A stretch of 38,237 nucleotides of DNA from Nymphaea colorata. Lineage: Eukaryota; Streptophyta; Magnoliopsida; Nymphaeales; Nymphaeaceae. The stretch lies in contig NW_022204931.1 of NCBI RefSeq assembly GCF_008831285.2, positions 1-38,237 on the forward strand. Reading direction: 5' to 3'. Shown here piece after piece: positions 1 to 11,128 of the stretch (position 1 is the first letter of the stretch; the number at the start of each line of letters is the position of its first letter). The position numbers and the translations under genes were made by a program. Under the pieces are notes generated by a model that was not told the DNA's origin, made no database searches, and worked only from the letters and a program-made list of their open reading frames with translations.

Positions 1-191
1 GAAAGCCCCAAGCGGTGTAGCATAGTTGCCCGGACTGACAAGACAACAAAAGTTCACTGTTAGTTCATTTATTATGGGTGCTACTGCTAGGGACTGCAAA
101 AGATGGATGCATGACACTTTAGTTGACATGTACTCTGCTCTCCACCCAGAACCAGATTAGAGGAAAAAAGGAAGGGGCTTCAGCCTCCTCA
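1..191. repeat. Diverged dispersed repeat, relative at 17596-17795
   Basis: This stretch resembles 17596-17795 in order. Both contain GTAGCATAG followed by a C/G-rich CTGRCA stretch, then ATGRGTGCTA, TTAGTTGA, and finally a GAGGAAA..GG..GGGGCTTC segment. Similarity is roughly two bases in three by eye. No terminal repeats or coding potential are visible. The element class is unknown, and the window edge truncates it on the left. Confidence 0.3.
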
Positions 192-538
192 GGGTATTCA
201 TATAACTAAAGCAAAAAATACAGTTGTGAAATGAATTTAATCCAAACCATCAATCAGTAAAGAAAACATGGTGACAAGAGCGTCATTTTCATGAGGATAG
301 ACCAAGGGTATTCGTATAAAATAAAGCAAAAAAAAGGTAGTTGTGATATGAATTTAATCCATAATATCCACCAGTAAAGAGACAAAGTGACCAGAACATC
401 ATTTTCTTTACGATAGACAAAGGGTATTCATACAAACTAAAGCAAAAAAAAAAAAACAGTTATGAATGAATTTAATCCAAAGCATCCAGCAGTCAAAAAG
501 ACAGTGATAAGAGAATAATTTTATTTACAATAGACCCA
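192..538. repeat. Tandem repeat, three units of about 115 bp
   Basis: Three head-to-tail units start at 192, 306 and 422, each opening with GGGTATTC and continuing with a TAAAGCAAAAAA stretch, GAATTTAATCCA, and a closing GATAGACC/AAA segment. Unit lengths are 114, 116 and about 117 bp. The units differ mainly by point changes and by the length of the internal A run. No open frame is shared by the units. It is a short minisatellite array of unknown origin. Confidence 0.85.
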
Positions 539-649
539 GAAGAATGGCTGCAAGGTGCATAACAATGACACTGGACTGCTTAATTGGATGCTGGCTTTAA
601 GCACTAAAAGAGTGCACTGCTCATTCATTGAAGAAGAAGCCCCTTTGAC

Positions 650-651
<2 letters not shown>

Positions 652-711
<60 letters not shown>
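652..711. repeat. Compound microsatellite (CT)n(GT)n
   Basis: About 15 CT dinucleotides run directly into about 14 GT dinucleotides. Frames read through it give only Leu-Ser or Cys-Val repeats and are not genes. Confidence 0.95.
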
Positions 712-948
712 TCATTCCATATGGTGACTTCAACTGATTTGGTTACATAGCTTCCTTTTATTGCTGGAACATTGCCTAATTTCCATCTTTTGCCTGTCTG
801 TCCAATTTATGGAGCAAGTTTGCTTAGCTTAACAACAAATGCATGGCGTGAAGCAGCAAACACAGTACTTTATATCTATTTCTTCAAACTTCAAAATTCC
901 ATCTGACATTTCCTAATTCATTTTCTTCTACTTTACTCCGTATGTGTC

Positions 949-1036
949 AATGCATGCATGCATGCATCTGTGTATGTGTGTGTGAGAGAAAAAGAGAGAT
1001 TGAAAAAGAGAGAGAGACAGAGCGAGAGAAAAAAAG
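949..1036. repeat. ATGC/TG/GA-rich simple repeat tract
   Basis: Four ATGC tetranucleotides are followed by a TG-rich stretch and then a purine GA/AAAG tract. It is low-complexity DNA with no coding content. Confidence 0.85.
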
Positions 1037-2670
1037 GAAACAGTTGAGTGACCAAAAAGGAGTCCACCCATTAGGAATGAGATTCCTTCAGCAAAGAAAT
1101 ATTGTCTCAGAGACAACCACCTAGAAGTTCTGGCTGGATGACAAGGACCCTGCACCTTGCTTTTGCACATGGCTGCCATGTTACTTTTTGCCAAGCACTT
1201 TTCATGTTGATATGACACCCCTCAACTTTTTCCCCACTCTATGTATCTTAAACTTATTCTATATTCAACATTAATGGCACAAGAAGGTTTAAAACCCAAG
1301 ACAATAATAGATGGTAGAATTTCACTTTCTATTTCTAGCTGAAAACAAGTCCTTCACATCATTCCCCGCACTAATTTTGAAGTTGTTGACGTTTGGAATA
1401 TACTGTTGTGCATCATCTTCATTCCTACGTTCAGTTAGCTGGTACCACAACTTTTTTGAAGCAGAAAGCACTCTCTTGCTTGGGAGTCAAGAGCAAACAT
1501 TTCTTTAGGAGTAACAAACGTTATTACTCATTACTGTTAGTTGGTTGAATCCGTTCATGTGATTGAACCACATTCCGATTGTGTTCTCAACTTATACATG
1601 TTGTGCCACTCTATTACACACATATAAATATATAAAATATGAGAAATAGTAACTAGCATTGGGGTCAAATGGCTGTCCATCCATTAGCAATCACTTTCTT
1701 GACCAAGAGTAGTAGACCTAATTAAAGGTACAACATACAATTCTTGATTGATATTCAAATTTGGTCATCCGGAATAAGTGGACACACAAATGTTTAGCTC
1801 TGAAGGACTCATATCACTGCACACCAGATATCAGCTTAACAACAGTTAATTTCCCATGTGCCACATGCCAATTCTACCTACAAAATTGGAAAAAGTGGTC
1901 ACTCAGTTTGTGTGCATACCTCAGGTGGGAACATTAAAAAGTCTTTTACAATTATGAACAAAGTAAATAAGCACCTTTTTCACCCAAAGTAAATCTTCCC
2001 ACCTACATTTTCTCTTTTTTAACTTGGGTATCTTTCTTACTGCAAATACATGAAAAGATAAAAGATTTATCTCAAGAAGAGAAAGGAACTGCAACTAAAC
2101 AGAAAGATACAGATCTGAAACGGATGCAGTTGGTACACCCTTTTGACTTCAGGGAGGGTGCATGCACTGCCCTTCAGGGACCTGTGGTTATAGCATTCCT
2201 GCCTACTGGGGTTCAGGCAAGGTAAACACCATGGCTGTTAGGGGTATCAATCATTTTTAATAGTCACAATTAATGCCGTGGTTGTTCCATAAACAAACAA
2301 AGCAGATTTTTGCTTTACCCAGTGATGATGACCAACCTATTCCATTCACTTAAATGACCATGGCTGTTGTGTAAATGCACAAGCCACAGACCGTTACAAC
2401 TGCTCACCGGATGAAGGAAATCGTGAAGATCATTCGAGCTCAATGAATGAAGAAAATCATGAAGATCATGACAAATCAAACAAAAAGGCAACTATACCCA
2501 TTAGATTTAGAGTGATAAATCAAGGAAGAACACCTCACGAGGCAGGGAATCTAGGCAAGAAAAGTGGCAACATATCCTCATCAAAGGAGAAAGAAATGAT
2601 TATAGAAACTAGAAATTTAAGGAAGGATTGTTTGAATTTTAAACAAATCTGTAACAATCCCTCCAAGAAA
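1037..2670. other. Intergenic stretch with no recognised gene
   Basis: AT-rich DNA in which I recognise no protein, RNA gene or terminal repeat. The open frames at 1311-1508 and 2443-2679 have no family motif. The latter runs up to the copia promoter region and may include the upstream part of its 5' LTR, whose left edge I could not find. Confidence 0.6.
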
Positions 2671-2674
2671 CATG

Positions 2675-2795
2675 TATAAATTTTCTCATCAAGGGAACCT
2701 CATATCCATCATTTTTCTTTGTGTGAGAGACAGAGGACGTAGGATTCTAGTTAATCCAAACCACTTAAAATTTGAGTCTTGCATTTTTCCTTTCA
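2675..2795 (+). promoter_or_regulatory. Putative R-U5 end of the copia 5' LTR with TATA box
   Basis: TATAAATT lies at 2675-2682. About 110 bp later the sequence ends in CA (2794-2795) directly before the primer-binding site, as expected for the 3' edge of a 5' LTR. The left edge (TG) could not be fixed because there is no second LTR to compare with. Confidence 0.5.
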
Positions 2796-2807
2796 TGGTA
2801 TCAGAGC
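2796..2807 (+). promoter_or_regulatory. Primer-binding site for initiator Met-tRNA
   Basis: TGGTATCAGAGC is the exact 12-base complement of the 3' end of plant initiator methionine tRNA, the standard minus-strand primer of plant Ty1/copia elements. Its place 30 bp before the gag start fixes the element's orientation. Confidence 0.93.
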
Positions 2808-2836
2808 ATAGTTCCGTGAGGATTAAGGATTTCTAC

Positions 2837-3850
2837 ATGGCTTCCGGTGCATCCTCTTCGTCCTTCATGGCAGCTAAGTATCCATATCCTTCAACGGTTA
2901 ATGTTGCAAATTTTATCTCTATCAAACTCTCTCACAAGAATTACTTGCTTTGGAAAACCAAAATGCTTGGGCTGATTGAAGGCCAAGACATGATGGGTTT
3001 TATTGATGGACAAATCTCCAAACTGACCTCTACCATTGAAATTGTTGAAAATGGTGAGGCGGGTTCTGTCCCAAATCCAGAATTCTTTGCCTAGAAAAAA
3101 ACAGACCGACTTCTTAGAGGGTGGATCACTGGATCACTCTCAGAAGAAGTGCTAGGTCTTGTGGTTGGACTCCCAAGCTCGGCTGAAGTCTGGAATGCTC
3201 TTATAATGGTCTTTGCTAGAGAATCAAAAGACTGAGAATTTCTGTTAAACAGAAAATTGCAGACTTTTCAAAAGCAAGATAAAAATGTTACTGAGTATAT
3301 AACAGGTTTCAAAACCATATGTGATGAGTTGGCAGCCATTGGGAAACCTTGTTGGATCAAGACAAAGTTTGTTGGCTCATAAATGGGCTTGGATCAGGTT
3401 ATGAATTGTTTATGACATCGATACTTCGACCTCCTATTCCTGCATATATTGATGTTGTTTCACTGCTTGAAAGCTACGACAACGTGAAAAACCTCCATGG
3501 GTTCCAACTTAATCCTAATGCTGCATTCATAAGCCAGCAAGTTCAAGTTCAACCCTCTTACTCTCACAATTACAGAGGATGTGATCACTATAACAGAAAA
3601 AATAGTAACTCTTGCTTCAACTCGCGAGGACGTGGATTTCCACCCGCTTCTCAATCTCGTCCCACCAACACTCCAGCCAATGCCAGACGAAATACCACTC
3701 AATCTTCAGTCAAAGCAGTGTGTCAAATTTGCGGCTTGAGTAATGACACGGCATTCAAATGCTACCACAGATTCAATCAGGCGTATCAGCTCAAAGATCT
3801 TCCAAAATTTTTTTCCATTGTTCAAGTTGACGATCCTAATAATGCAGACT
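2837..3850 (+). pseudogene. Copia gag-like coat protein, broken
   Basis: The reading frame starts at ATG 2837 (MASGASSSSF). It shows the copia gag signature NYLLWKTKMLGLIEGQ followed by a small-domain FIDG motif, then LINGLGSGYELFMTSILRP and a Gln/Asn-rich tail. TAG at 3092-3094 replaces what is normally a Trp before KKTDR. TGA at 3233-3235 sits where family members have Arg, consistent with CGA decaying to TGA. A frameshift follows at about 3345. The zinc knuckle (about 3718-3762) keeps three Cys, but its His is replaced by Asp (NDTAFKC). Confidence 0.88.
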
Positions 3851-4755
3851 GGTATTCAGACACTGGCACAACTTCTCATGTTACAGATGATCCAGGTAAA
3901 CTGAAACATCTCATTAAATACAACTCATATTGTCTCTACTAATATTGATCTTGGAAATACAACTCTCCCTCTTGATAATGTGCTGGTTGTTCCTGCGATA
4001 AAGAAAAATCTTATTTCTGTAAGTCAGCTTACATCTTATATGCCCTATGTATTTGAGCTTACATCTGATTTTTTTTTATTAAGGACAAGGAAACTAATCA
4101 GACGATTGCCAAGGGAGCTAGAGGGGAAGACTTATACGTGCTCAAGACCAGACTGAAGGCAGTATTCTTTTCTGATCGTTTAATAACAGCAACGTCCGAA
4201 ATTTGGCATAGTCACCTCGGGCATCCATCAGCTAAGATCATTGATTTTTTATCGTCCAAGGGTAGAATAAATTTGACAGCAAAAAAGTCTATGTTTTCTA
4301 TTTGTCAAAGTTGTCAATTGGGAAAAGCAACACGTTTTCCTTTTCTTCCATTAGATGATGAATATTATGAACCCTTTGAAAAAATTCATTGTGATTTTTG
4401 GGGACCAGCACCGGTTGATTCTTGTCAAAAATTTTGATATTATGTTGTCTTTGTTGATCACCACTCTCGATACCCCTGGATCTATCCTTTAGAATCTAAG
4501 TCTGAATTTTTTACAAAGTTTATGGAATTTCATGAGATGGTGACAACGCAATTCGGAAGATCTGTAAAAAATTTCAAAGTGATGAAGGTGGTGAATTTAA
4601 GAGCGCTGTTTTTCTCTCTTATTTAAGAGAATGTGGAATCAAATATCTCAAGGCTTGCCCAAAAACTCCTGAACAGAATGGGTTGGTGGAGTGGGAACAC
4701 AGGTCAGTTACTGAACTTGGACTAACTTTACTATTTCATAGTAATTTACCAACCT
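3851..4755 (+). pseudogene. Copia protease and integrase region, broken
   Basis: The protease active site DTG is at 3859-3867 (WYSDTGTTSHVTD). After a frameshift comes the GAG-pre-integrase zinc-binding region WHSHLGHP...CQSCQLGK (about 4202-4330). The integrase core has its first Asp in HCDFWGP (about 4387), its second in FQSDEGGEF (about 4572-4598, another frame), and its Glu in PEQNGLVEWEHR (about 4667-4702). TGA at 4435 and further frameshifts break it. The sequence then jumps from the region after the catalytic Glu straight into the Pro/Ser-rich linker before RT, so the integrase C-terminal part is deleted. Confidence 0.87.
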
Positions 4756-4767
4756 GCTCTCACCGAA

Positions 4768-5830
4768 GTGAACTCCCCTGATCTTGCGAGACTTCACAAT
4801 TGTGAAACAGAACCTCCCTTTCTTGCTTCTTCTCTACAACAACCAGTCATGCCTCCCTTACCTATATCACCACCAGAGTCACCAGTTTTCGCTCACCATC
4901 ACCGCTTAGGTCGCCAGCTCCTCACTCGTCATCGCCGCCTAGCTCACCCTCTCCAATCTCATCTAATGCCTTACCTAATACCTCTACTAGACTGTCTCAT
5001 CCTATCGTCATGCATTCTCAAAATGGTATTGTTAAACCCAATCCCAAATACATATTAACTACCCATGCTCCCACCCAACCAAGACATTTTTCCATTGCTG
5101 TTAAACATCCTGGTTGGAGGCAAGCTATGGAGGATGAAATGGCAGCATTGATTGCAAATGGCACATGGACCTTGGTACCTCGCAATCCCTCCATGCATAT
5201 TATTGGCAGCCAATGGGTTTACAAAACCAAATTGAATAGTGATGGCCACGTTGATAGACTTAAGGCAAGGCTGGTAGCACAGGGTTATACTCAAGTTGAA
5301 GGTGTGGATTTCCTTGAAACCTTTTCACCAGTTGTTAAACCAGCGGCTATTCTAATCGTTCTCTCTGTTGCTCTTATGAATACCTGGCCACTTAAACAAC
5401 TTGATGTCAAAAATGCATTCTTGAATGGCTATTTCACTGAAACTGTATTCATTGAGCAGCCTCCATGTTTCAAAGATGATCGATTTCCACACCTTGTTTG
5501 CAACTTAAATTGTGCGCTATATGGCCTCAAACTTGCCCCTCGAGCTTGGTATGATCTGTTTGCTCAATTCTTATTTTCTCACAATTTTCAAGCCAGCTAT
5601 GCAGATCCATCATTATTTGTTCAACTGCAATAGTCAACTATAATTATACTTCTATTATATGTGGATGATATCATTCTCACTGGTAGCAGTCCAACTTTTC
5701 TTGCATCCTTTCAAAAGGAAGTATCACGTACATTTGCTATGAATGATCTTGAGGACTTACATTATTTCTTAGACATTCAAGTTCAATGCACTGCTTCTGG
5801 ACTATTCCTCAACCAGCAATGCTATGCTGT
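4768..5830 (+). pseudogene. Copia linker and reverse transcriptase (RVT_2), broken
   Basis: A Pro/Ser/His-rich linker (to about 5010) leads into RVT_2. Recognisable blocks are WRQAMEDEMAAL, GTWTLVP, SQWVYKTKLNSDG, RLKARLVAQGYTQ, DFLETFSPVVK, QLDVKNAFLNG, ALYGLKLAPRAWY and the catalytic YVDDIILTG (about 5658-5684). A TAG at 5631-5633 falls between the PSLFVQLQ block and the YVDD block, in the same frame. Another frameshift occurs near 5830. The sequence is well conserved apart from these breaks. Confidence 0.92.
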
Positions 5831-6470
5831 GCTATGGAAATTGTAGAATGCGCTCAGATGCAATCGTGCAGATCAACTGTTACCCCAATGGTTACTAATG
5901 TTTCCAGAAACAACACTGCAGAAGAAGAAGCATATCCCAATGCTACATTGTATCGTAGTCTTGTTGGCACTCTGCAATATCTTACGTTTACACGACCAGA
6001 CATCACTTATGCTGTTGATTATGTGTCATAGTTTATGCACGTTCCCTCCCTGCGACCTTTCTAGTTGCTGAAACGCATTCTTCGCTATATTCAAGGTACT
6101 ATCTCTCTTGGGATGCAATTCTTTCAGCCCAACAAATTATCAGTTCGAGCTTATTCTAATGCAGATTGGGCCAGCTGCCCCTCCATTCGTCGCTCTACCA
6201 CAGGCTACTGCACCTTTTGGGGCCCCAATTGTATTTCCTGGGCATCTAAAATACAACAAAGTGTTGTGCGATCTTCTTGTGAAGTAGAATATCGTGCTCT
6301 TGCAACAACAACAGCAGAACTAACTTGGATCATGTTCTTCTTTCCCTCCCTTGCTTTATTTAAGATTTGTAAAATTTTTATGCCACATTTTCCATTTTCT
6401 CTTTCACCCACCACACATTTGGCAATTAGTTCATAGTCGATCCAACCACCAATTAATTTTTATGCATCCT
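5831..6470 (+). pseudogene. Copia RT C-terminus and RNase H, broken
   Basis: Recognisable are YRSLVGTLQYLTFTRPDITYAV (split by context), LLKRILRYIQGT, AYSNADWASCP, RRSTTGYCTFWGPNCISW and VRSSCEVEYRALATT. The first catalytic Asp of RNase H (family YSDADW) is Asn here, while the Glu in CEVEYRAL remains. A TAG or TGA interrupts the frame near 6030 and 6061. After 6340 only a weak trace of the normal C-terminus remains (HSRSNHQLIF, about 6435-6464). Confidence 0.9.
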
Positions 6471-7384
6471 CATAATATTTTTCTTCCTTTATTTTTCTTG
6501 ACTGTCACATCATAATAGAATGGACAGTCTTAACTCTTGAGAAGATGCACTAGCCAGCACTATATACATTCCTTCACAATCATTCGCAGCTCATGCATTT
6601 TAAAATTTCCTTTTAATTCTTGGTGATATATTGAAGTATTAAAATTTTACATTGTTTGCAATGTGTAAGGTTCTAAGAAATCACACCAACATGTCCATAT
6701 GAAACTTTTTGGCATCGCTTGTTTTATAAGGAAGCAGGCATTAATGATTGGATGTCTTCTCTCTTGGCACATGTTATGATGATTTTAATACACCAATTCT
6801 AGAATTTTAGTCTTGCTCTATCAAACACATAATTTTCAATTTTAAAACCAAAGTTCCAGTCTATCAAAGGGAAACTAGAGTTGGAAGTTTCATTCCAATT
6901 CTAGTTGAAGGTGAAATTTTGTTTCTATAACACAAGGTGGTCATACGCCCCCTTAAACTTAGTCCTCTAAGGCTTTCTAGAAGTGTTTATGGCATCATTG
7001 AAGGTGGTTCCACGAAAAGTTATAGGTGGCTATTCAGTTCCACGAAAACATATGCCACGCAAGGTTGGGGAGAGAATGGAACTGCTTTTACAAAGATACA
7101 AATGGAACCATATGTTCTCTTCAATTTGTCACATTGACAATTTGTCCTTGTGAAGAGAGAGAGGGAGAAAAGGGGGGGGGGGTGCAGAAACCCCTTGTTT
7201 TCATGGTTTTACCATAGAATTTGTTCTTATTGGTGCGCAACTTTCTGATTAAGTGTCAAATTTTAAGTTGTTTGCCCATTTAACTTACAGAACTAAAAAT
7301 AATATCTTGGTACTACAGGACAATCATACCCAGTTTGTATTTCAAGGAAACCAATTTTCCTTTCAACTCGAGGTAACAAGTTTT
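6471..7384. other. Intergenic stretch with no recognised gene
   Basis: AT-rich DNA with a short GA tract and a G10 run near 7155-7185. I recognise no 3' LTR, polypurine tract, gene or RNA here. The small open frames at 6937-7217 overlap each other and carry no family motif. Confidence 0.55.
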
Positions 7385-7554
7385 GCTTTGGTGTCATACA
7401 CGAATTGAACGAGTTGACGTGAACAAGTTTTAAAAAAACGTGTTAGGCCATAAATGAGTTAAGCAAGTTAAGGGAGTCGAGCTCGAGCTTGATGTTGTAT
7501 AATCAAGTCAAGCTCAAGAGGGACAAGCTTGGGCTCGACGCATGTGCAGCCCTA
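7385..7554. mobile_element. Fragment of a hAT-like MITE (right end)
   Basis: The stretch holds the GAGCTCGAGCTTG and CAAGCTTGGGCTCG wording typical of a common plant nonautonomous hAT family, and ends in GCAGCCCTA at 7546-7554, the expected terminus. The matching left end (TAGGGCTGCA) was not found, so the element is probably truncated. No target-site duplication could be identified. Confidence 0.4.
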
Positions 7555-7589
7555 CATGGCGAAGCAACGTCGTTGCTACGAGTTTAGGT

Positions 7590-9790
7590 GTCCCAAAAAT
7601 TTTTATTAACAATATAACAGATAGCAAAAAACAAGATACCTGAGCTAGAACAAACAAAAAGGAAGAGAGACATAAACCTCAAATACAAAGATAGAAACTA
7701 CAACTAACCAAAAAGAAGATAGGCAAAAAACCAACCTCACTATACAAATGGATTACAGCCTCATTGCAATCTTGTTGACAGAAAATACATCAGCTACAGA
7801 AAGCCATTTTCTGCACAGCATTTCACAACATACATACATTTTCTGCACACCATTTCACCACATATAGATCGACCGCAAAACCTTGTAGTAAGGAGGAAAG
7901 ATCACCTCTTGATGTTTCCACTTTATACCAGCTATCATATCCTTTAAATCATTGCAGACTCCACATTCAAGACCACTCAGAATCAAATTGGCTGATGCAT
8001 AATAGAATTTTTTTGTTTTCTTATGTTCCAAAAGAGTACATGTAAGCATAAACACAGCGTATTGCAACCCATTTATTTGAAAGAGCATTTGAACCATTGT
8101 GAGATTACTTTTTGAATAGAGTTATGCACTTCTAGCCATGACCCCTCCCCCCATATATTTTGGAAAAAATATGATACTTATATTTTTAATTTTTTTTAAT
8201 TTGCGCTATATAAAAATTTTGAAAAATATTGTTCAGTACTTGTATATTTTTTGCAAATACTTTTCTACCCTTCCTAAAAAAATTGCTGGCCTCGCCCTAG
8301 TATCTAGGGTCTTCTATGTTTTATTTCATGTCCATTTCATCTCAAGTTAATGAAATTATGAGTACCCCATTCATCACACCAAATTTTCACCTTTACTGTA
8401 ATCCAAACACTTCTAAATTAAGCAACAAACCTCTTCTCATCCCCAAAAGGCAGCTTTTCCATATCCAAGAGAAATAAGCATTACTTTACAGTGTTCACAA
8501 GCTCCCATTCAAGTATTGGTGTCTGACGAAAAGAGTACATAAGGAGTTGGTGACGTCAAGAAGGCCAAGACCACCTTCTTGTATCGGAGCAAGCAGACTT
8601 CCAACTAAGTAAGTGATATTTCCTAATATGATGAGAATCCCCCCAAATAAAATGACAATTTCTTCTCTATAAAGTTCGGTACAATAAGTGGAAGTCTAAA
8701 TGCTCTCACCCAATAACCCGCCACTTGCTGCAGAACATGCTTCTCATATAAGTAAGTGGATGGTCCACCCTTCTACAAAGCTTCTCACATAAGTTAGGGG
8801 TGAGAATACCAACAATGGAACCCAAATAAGTTACGCGAAGTTTAGACAACTGTCAATGAAATCGGTTTGCAATGACCATTGTGTTGTCAAGAACATTAAA
8901 ATGAATAAAAAAATGAAATGAATTTATAGTCAGACCTGCTTTGGAATTGAAATCAGGTAAAACTTGGTATAAACAAGAAGTGGATTTTCACAACAGCCCA
9001 AAAAAATAAAAGGATGTGATTTGCAGAAAAGAAGCGCCCCAGGTTAGAAGTAAATTGAGAAAGTCATTTTAGGGGCTTCCTGCCCTATAAAACTCGCCAT
9101 TGGAGGTTTCCAGAAGAAACATTCACAGCACAACGATAGTAAACAAAAGTGGAGAGAGAGGGTGTGTTTGTCATCGGCCTCCATGGCAACAAAAAGTGGT
9201 TCCCTCCCTTCTTAAAGGTGACAACTAAGGAAGCAGTAGAAACATAAGTAATAATTTTCCTCACCCAATCTTCACAGGATCCAAAAAAAGAAAGACCAAA
9301 GTGCAGGAAAGACCATCTCACTTTGCCATTGGCTTTTTGAATATCTAATTTGAGGAGAAAAATTTGCTCTATATGCCCTTAGCCAAGCTGTTGACCGCTT
9401 CAAGTGCAAGGTGCATGGTTGGTGAATAAATCTACTCGAGAGATCAGATGCCCATGTTCTGAGCCAATAATTGTGCTAAAACAATCTTCATTCTCTCAGC
9501 CGTCAACTTAGCAACTAGTTTATAGATCAAATTGTATACTGATGTTGGTCAAGATTTTTATATCCATAATGACATGAAATTAAAAAACAATATCGTATGT
9601 GTTGCATTTACCTACCTTACAAGCTCGTTTTTGATGAAGAAATTTCTCACCACTAGTGCAGCATATTTTGCATCCCAAAATTTCTTTTGGTTCACCAATG
9701 GGAATTTGTTTTGCAAAGTGGAAAAGGGTCCACCGGCCATCAGTATGAGGCTTAGTTTTTCTGGTGTGTTGTTCATTCTTGGTGCATTTC
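7590..9790 (-). mobile_element. Degenerate LINE retrotransposon, copy A (minus strand)
   Basis: Read on the minus strand, this holds a plant L1-type RT. YKLVAKL and MKIVLAQLL words occur near 9480-9530. RT motif A is FLLKLDIQKANGKVRWSFL near 9300-9345; the second acidic residue of the usual KAYD is lost. WVRKIITYVSTAS follows near 9230. The post-RT block APIQEGGLGLLDVTNS is near 8548-8600, a C-terminal block CNDLKDMIAGIKWKHQ near 7910-7960, and an AT-rich tail (AATAAAAATTTTTGGG, minus) near 7590-7610. Many stops break it. A low-complexity AT-rich piece at about 8130-8300 interrupts it and may be another small element. Confidence 0.8.
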
Positions 9791-10050
9791 CACATATTCT
9801 GTATGGTAAAGATTTTAAATTGTTTTAGAAATTTTGTATAATGATGTAGGTCAAGGTTTTTGCCTAACTCAGTTACCACATTATTAGGGCTCGATTTTAT
9901 TTTGCTTAGGTTTTTTAAAGTGGATGTGAGGGTATCCGTGAATCCTATAAATGCGTAGTGAATATGCATGTTAAATGAAAAAAAAAGAGTTCTCTATGCT
10001 TGAAAAGAAAATTAGATAAGTCATTCATACCACAACATACATATGAAATC

Positions 10051-10157
10051 GAAAATGGGTATGCTATCAAGTCAAGTGTAGTCTGATAACCATCATGGGT
10101 ACTGCACCTTAATATTGGCCTTGGTGAAGTTGACAGATTTTGGGTGAAGAAAAATGG

Positions 10158-10193
<36 letters not shown>

Positions 10194-10541
10194 AGGGAGA
10201 GAGAGAAGTCTAAAGGGGAGGGAGATAGAGGAGAGGGGAGAAGAAGGTGGACAAGAACCGGTCCATTTGACCTTATAATGGCATCTCTAATGCCAAGATC
10301 AACACTACTCCTCAATACCTTTAGGATAAGACCCTCCAAGAATCAAACTGAGGCCATGGTTATAGCACGCCACCTAACCCGGCTGTAGTCTACACATCAC
10401 TTGGTAAGGGCAGGGGAGGAGAGAGAGAGAAATCGAAAATGGGTATGCTATCAAGTCAAGTGTAGTCTGATAACCATCATGGGTACTGCACCTTAATATT
10501 GGCCTTGGTGAAGTTGACAGATTTTGGGTGAAGAAAAATGG

Positions 10542-10607
<66 letters not shown>

Positions 10608-10847
10608 AGGGAGAGAGAGAAGTCTAAAGGGGAGGGAGATAGAGGAGAGGGGAGAAGAAGGTGGACAAGAACCGGTCCATTTGACCTTATAATGGCATCT
10701 CTAATGCCAAGATCAACACTACTCCTCAATACCTTTAGGATAAGACCCTCCAAGAATCAAACTGAGGCCATGGTTATAGCACGCCACCTAACCCGGCTGT
10801 AGTCTACACATCACTTGGTAAGGGCAGGGGAGGAGAGAGAGAGAAAT
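10051..10847. repeat. Near-perfect tandem duplication, period 384 bp
   Basis: GAAAATGGGTATGC starts at 10051 and again at 10435. The two units are essentially identical across their non-repetitive part. They differ in the AT microsatellite, about 32 bp at 10159-10190 against about 61 bp at 10544-10604. Copy B has a single unit here, so the duplication happened after the segmental duplication. Confidence 0.93.
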
Positions 10848-11128
10848 CGAAGAGAGAAAGAAAAAAGAAAAAAGAGAAAAAGTGATATTAAAAGAGAAGC
10901 AATAAAAGAAAGAAAGAGAGAGAAAAAGATTTTAAAAAAGGGAGAGAGTGAACTGAAGAGAGAGAAAAAAGAGAAAAAGATAATTTTTAGAAAGAGATAG
11001 AGAAAGAGAGAGCTAAAACGAGAGAGAGAAATCGAAGAGAGAAACCTGAGAGAGAAATAGAGAAATTAAAAGAGAGATTTTAAGTTCGAAATTCTCTTTC
11101 ATGGATGGAAACTAGGATTAACAAGTTA
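10061..11128 (-). mobile_element. SINE-like dispersed repeat with TA and GA tracts, copy A
   Basis: A related sequence occurs at 19696-20302 and 32770-33625. Read on the minus strand it has a tRNA-like head: GGTTAGGTGGCGTG resembles polymerase III box A, and about 25 bp on CAGTTTGATTCTTGG resembles box B (GGTTCGANTCC with the CpG changed to TG). A conserved body and a CT/TA-rich stretch follow. A long GA tract (about 10830-11085) separates it from a shared end word, GGATGGAAACTAGG. Assignment as a SINE is an inference; it could be another nonautonomous element. The apparent 76-86-residue minus-strand frames here end in Ile-Tyr repeats and are not genes. Confidence 0.45.

Larger units (their letters stand above)
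2675..6470 (+). mobile_element. Degenerate Ty1/copia LTR retrotransposon
   Basis: Components appear in Ty1/copia order (integrase before RT): a candidate TATA box, an LTR end, a Met-tRNA primer-binding site, gag with a zinc knuckle, aspartic protease, GAG-pre-integrase, integrase core, RT and RNase H. The type resembles plant RE1/Retrofit-like copias. The element is dead: stops at about 3092, 3233, 4435 and 5631, at least four frameshifts, and an internal deletion at about 4755 removing the integrase C-terminal region. No 3' LTR resembling the region before the PBS was found after 6470, so the 3' end is probably lost or too diverged to see. Confidence 0.93.

Noticed and set aside
9532-9828. 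A + strand 98-residue frame also present at 31963-32250
   Set aside because: It is antisense to the LINE and conserved only as part of the duplication; the copies differ by frameshifting indels at the end.
10109-10753. Two near-identical minus-strand frames starting MEGLILKVLRSS, with a relative at 19745-19990
   Set aside because: They end in Ile-Tyr or Leu-Ser microsatellite translation and are conserved only because the SINE-like repeat is. The frame length varies with the TA tract.
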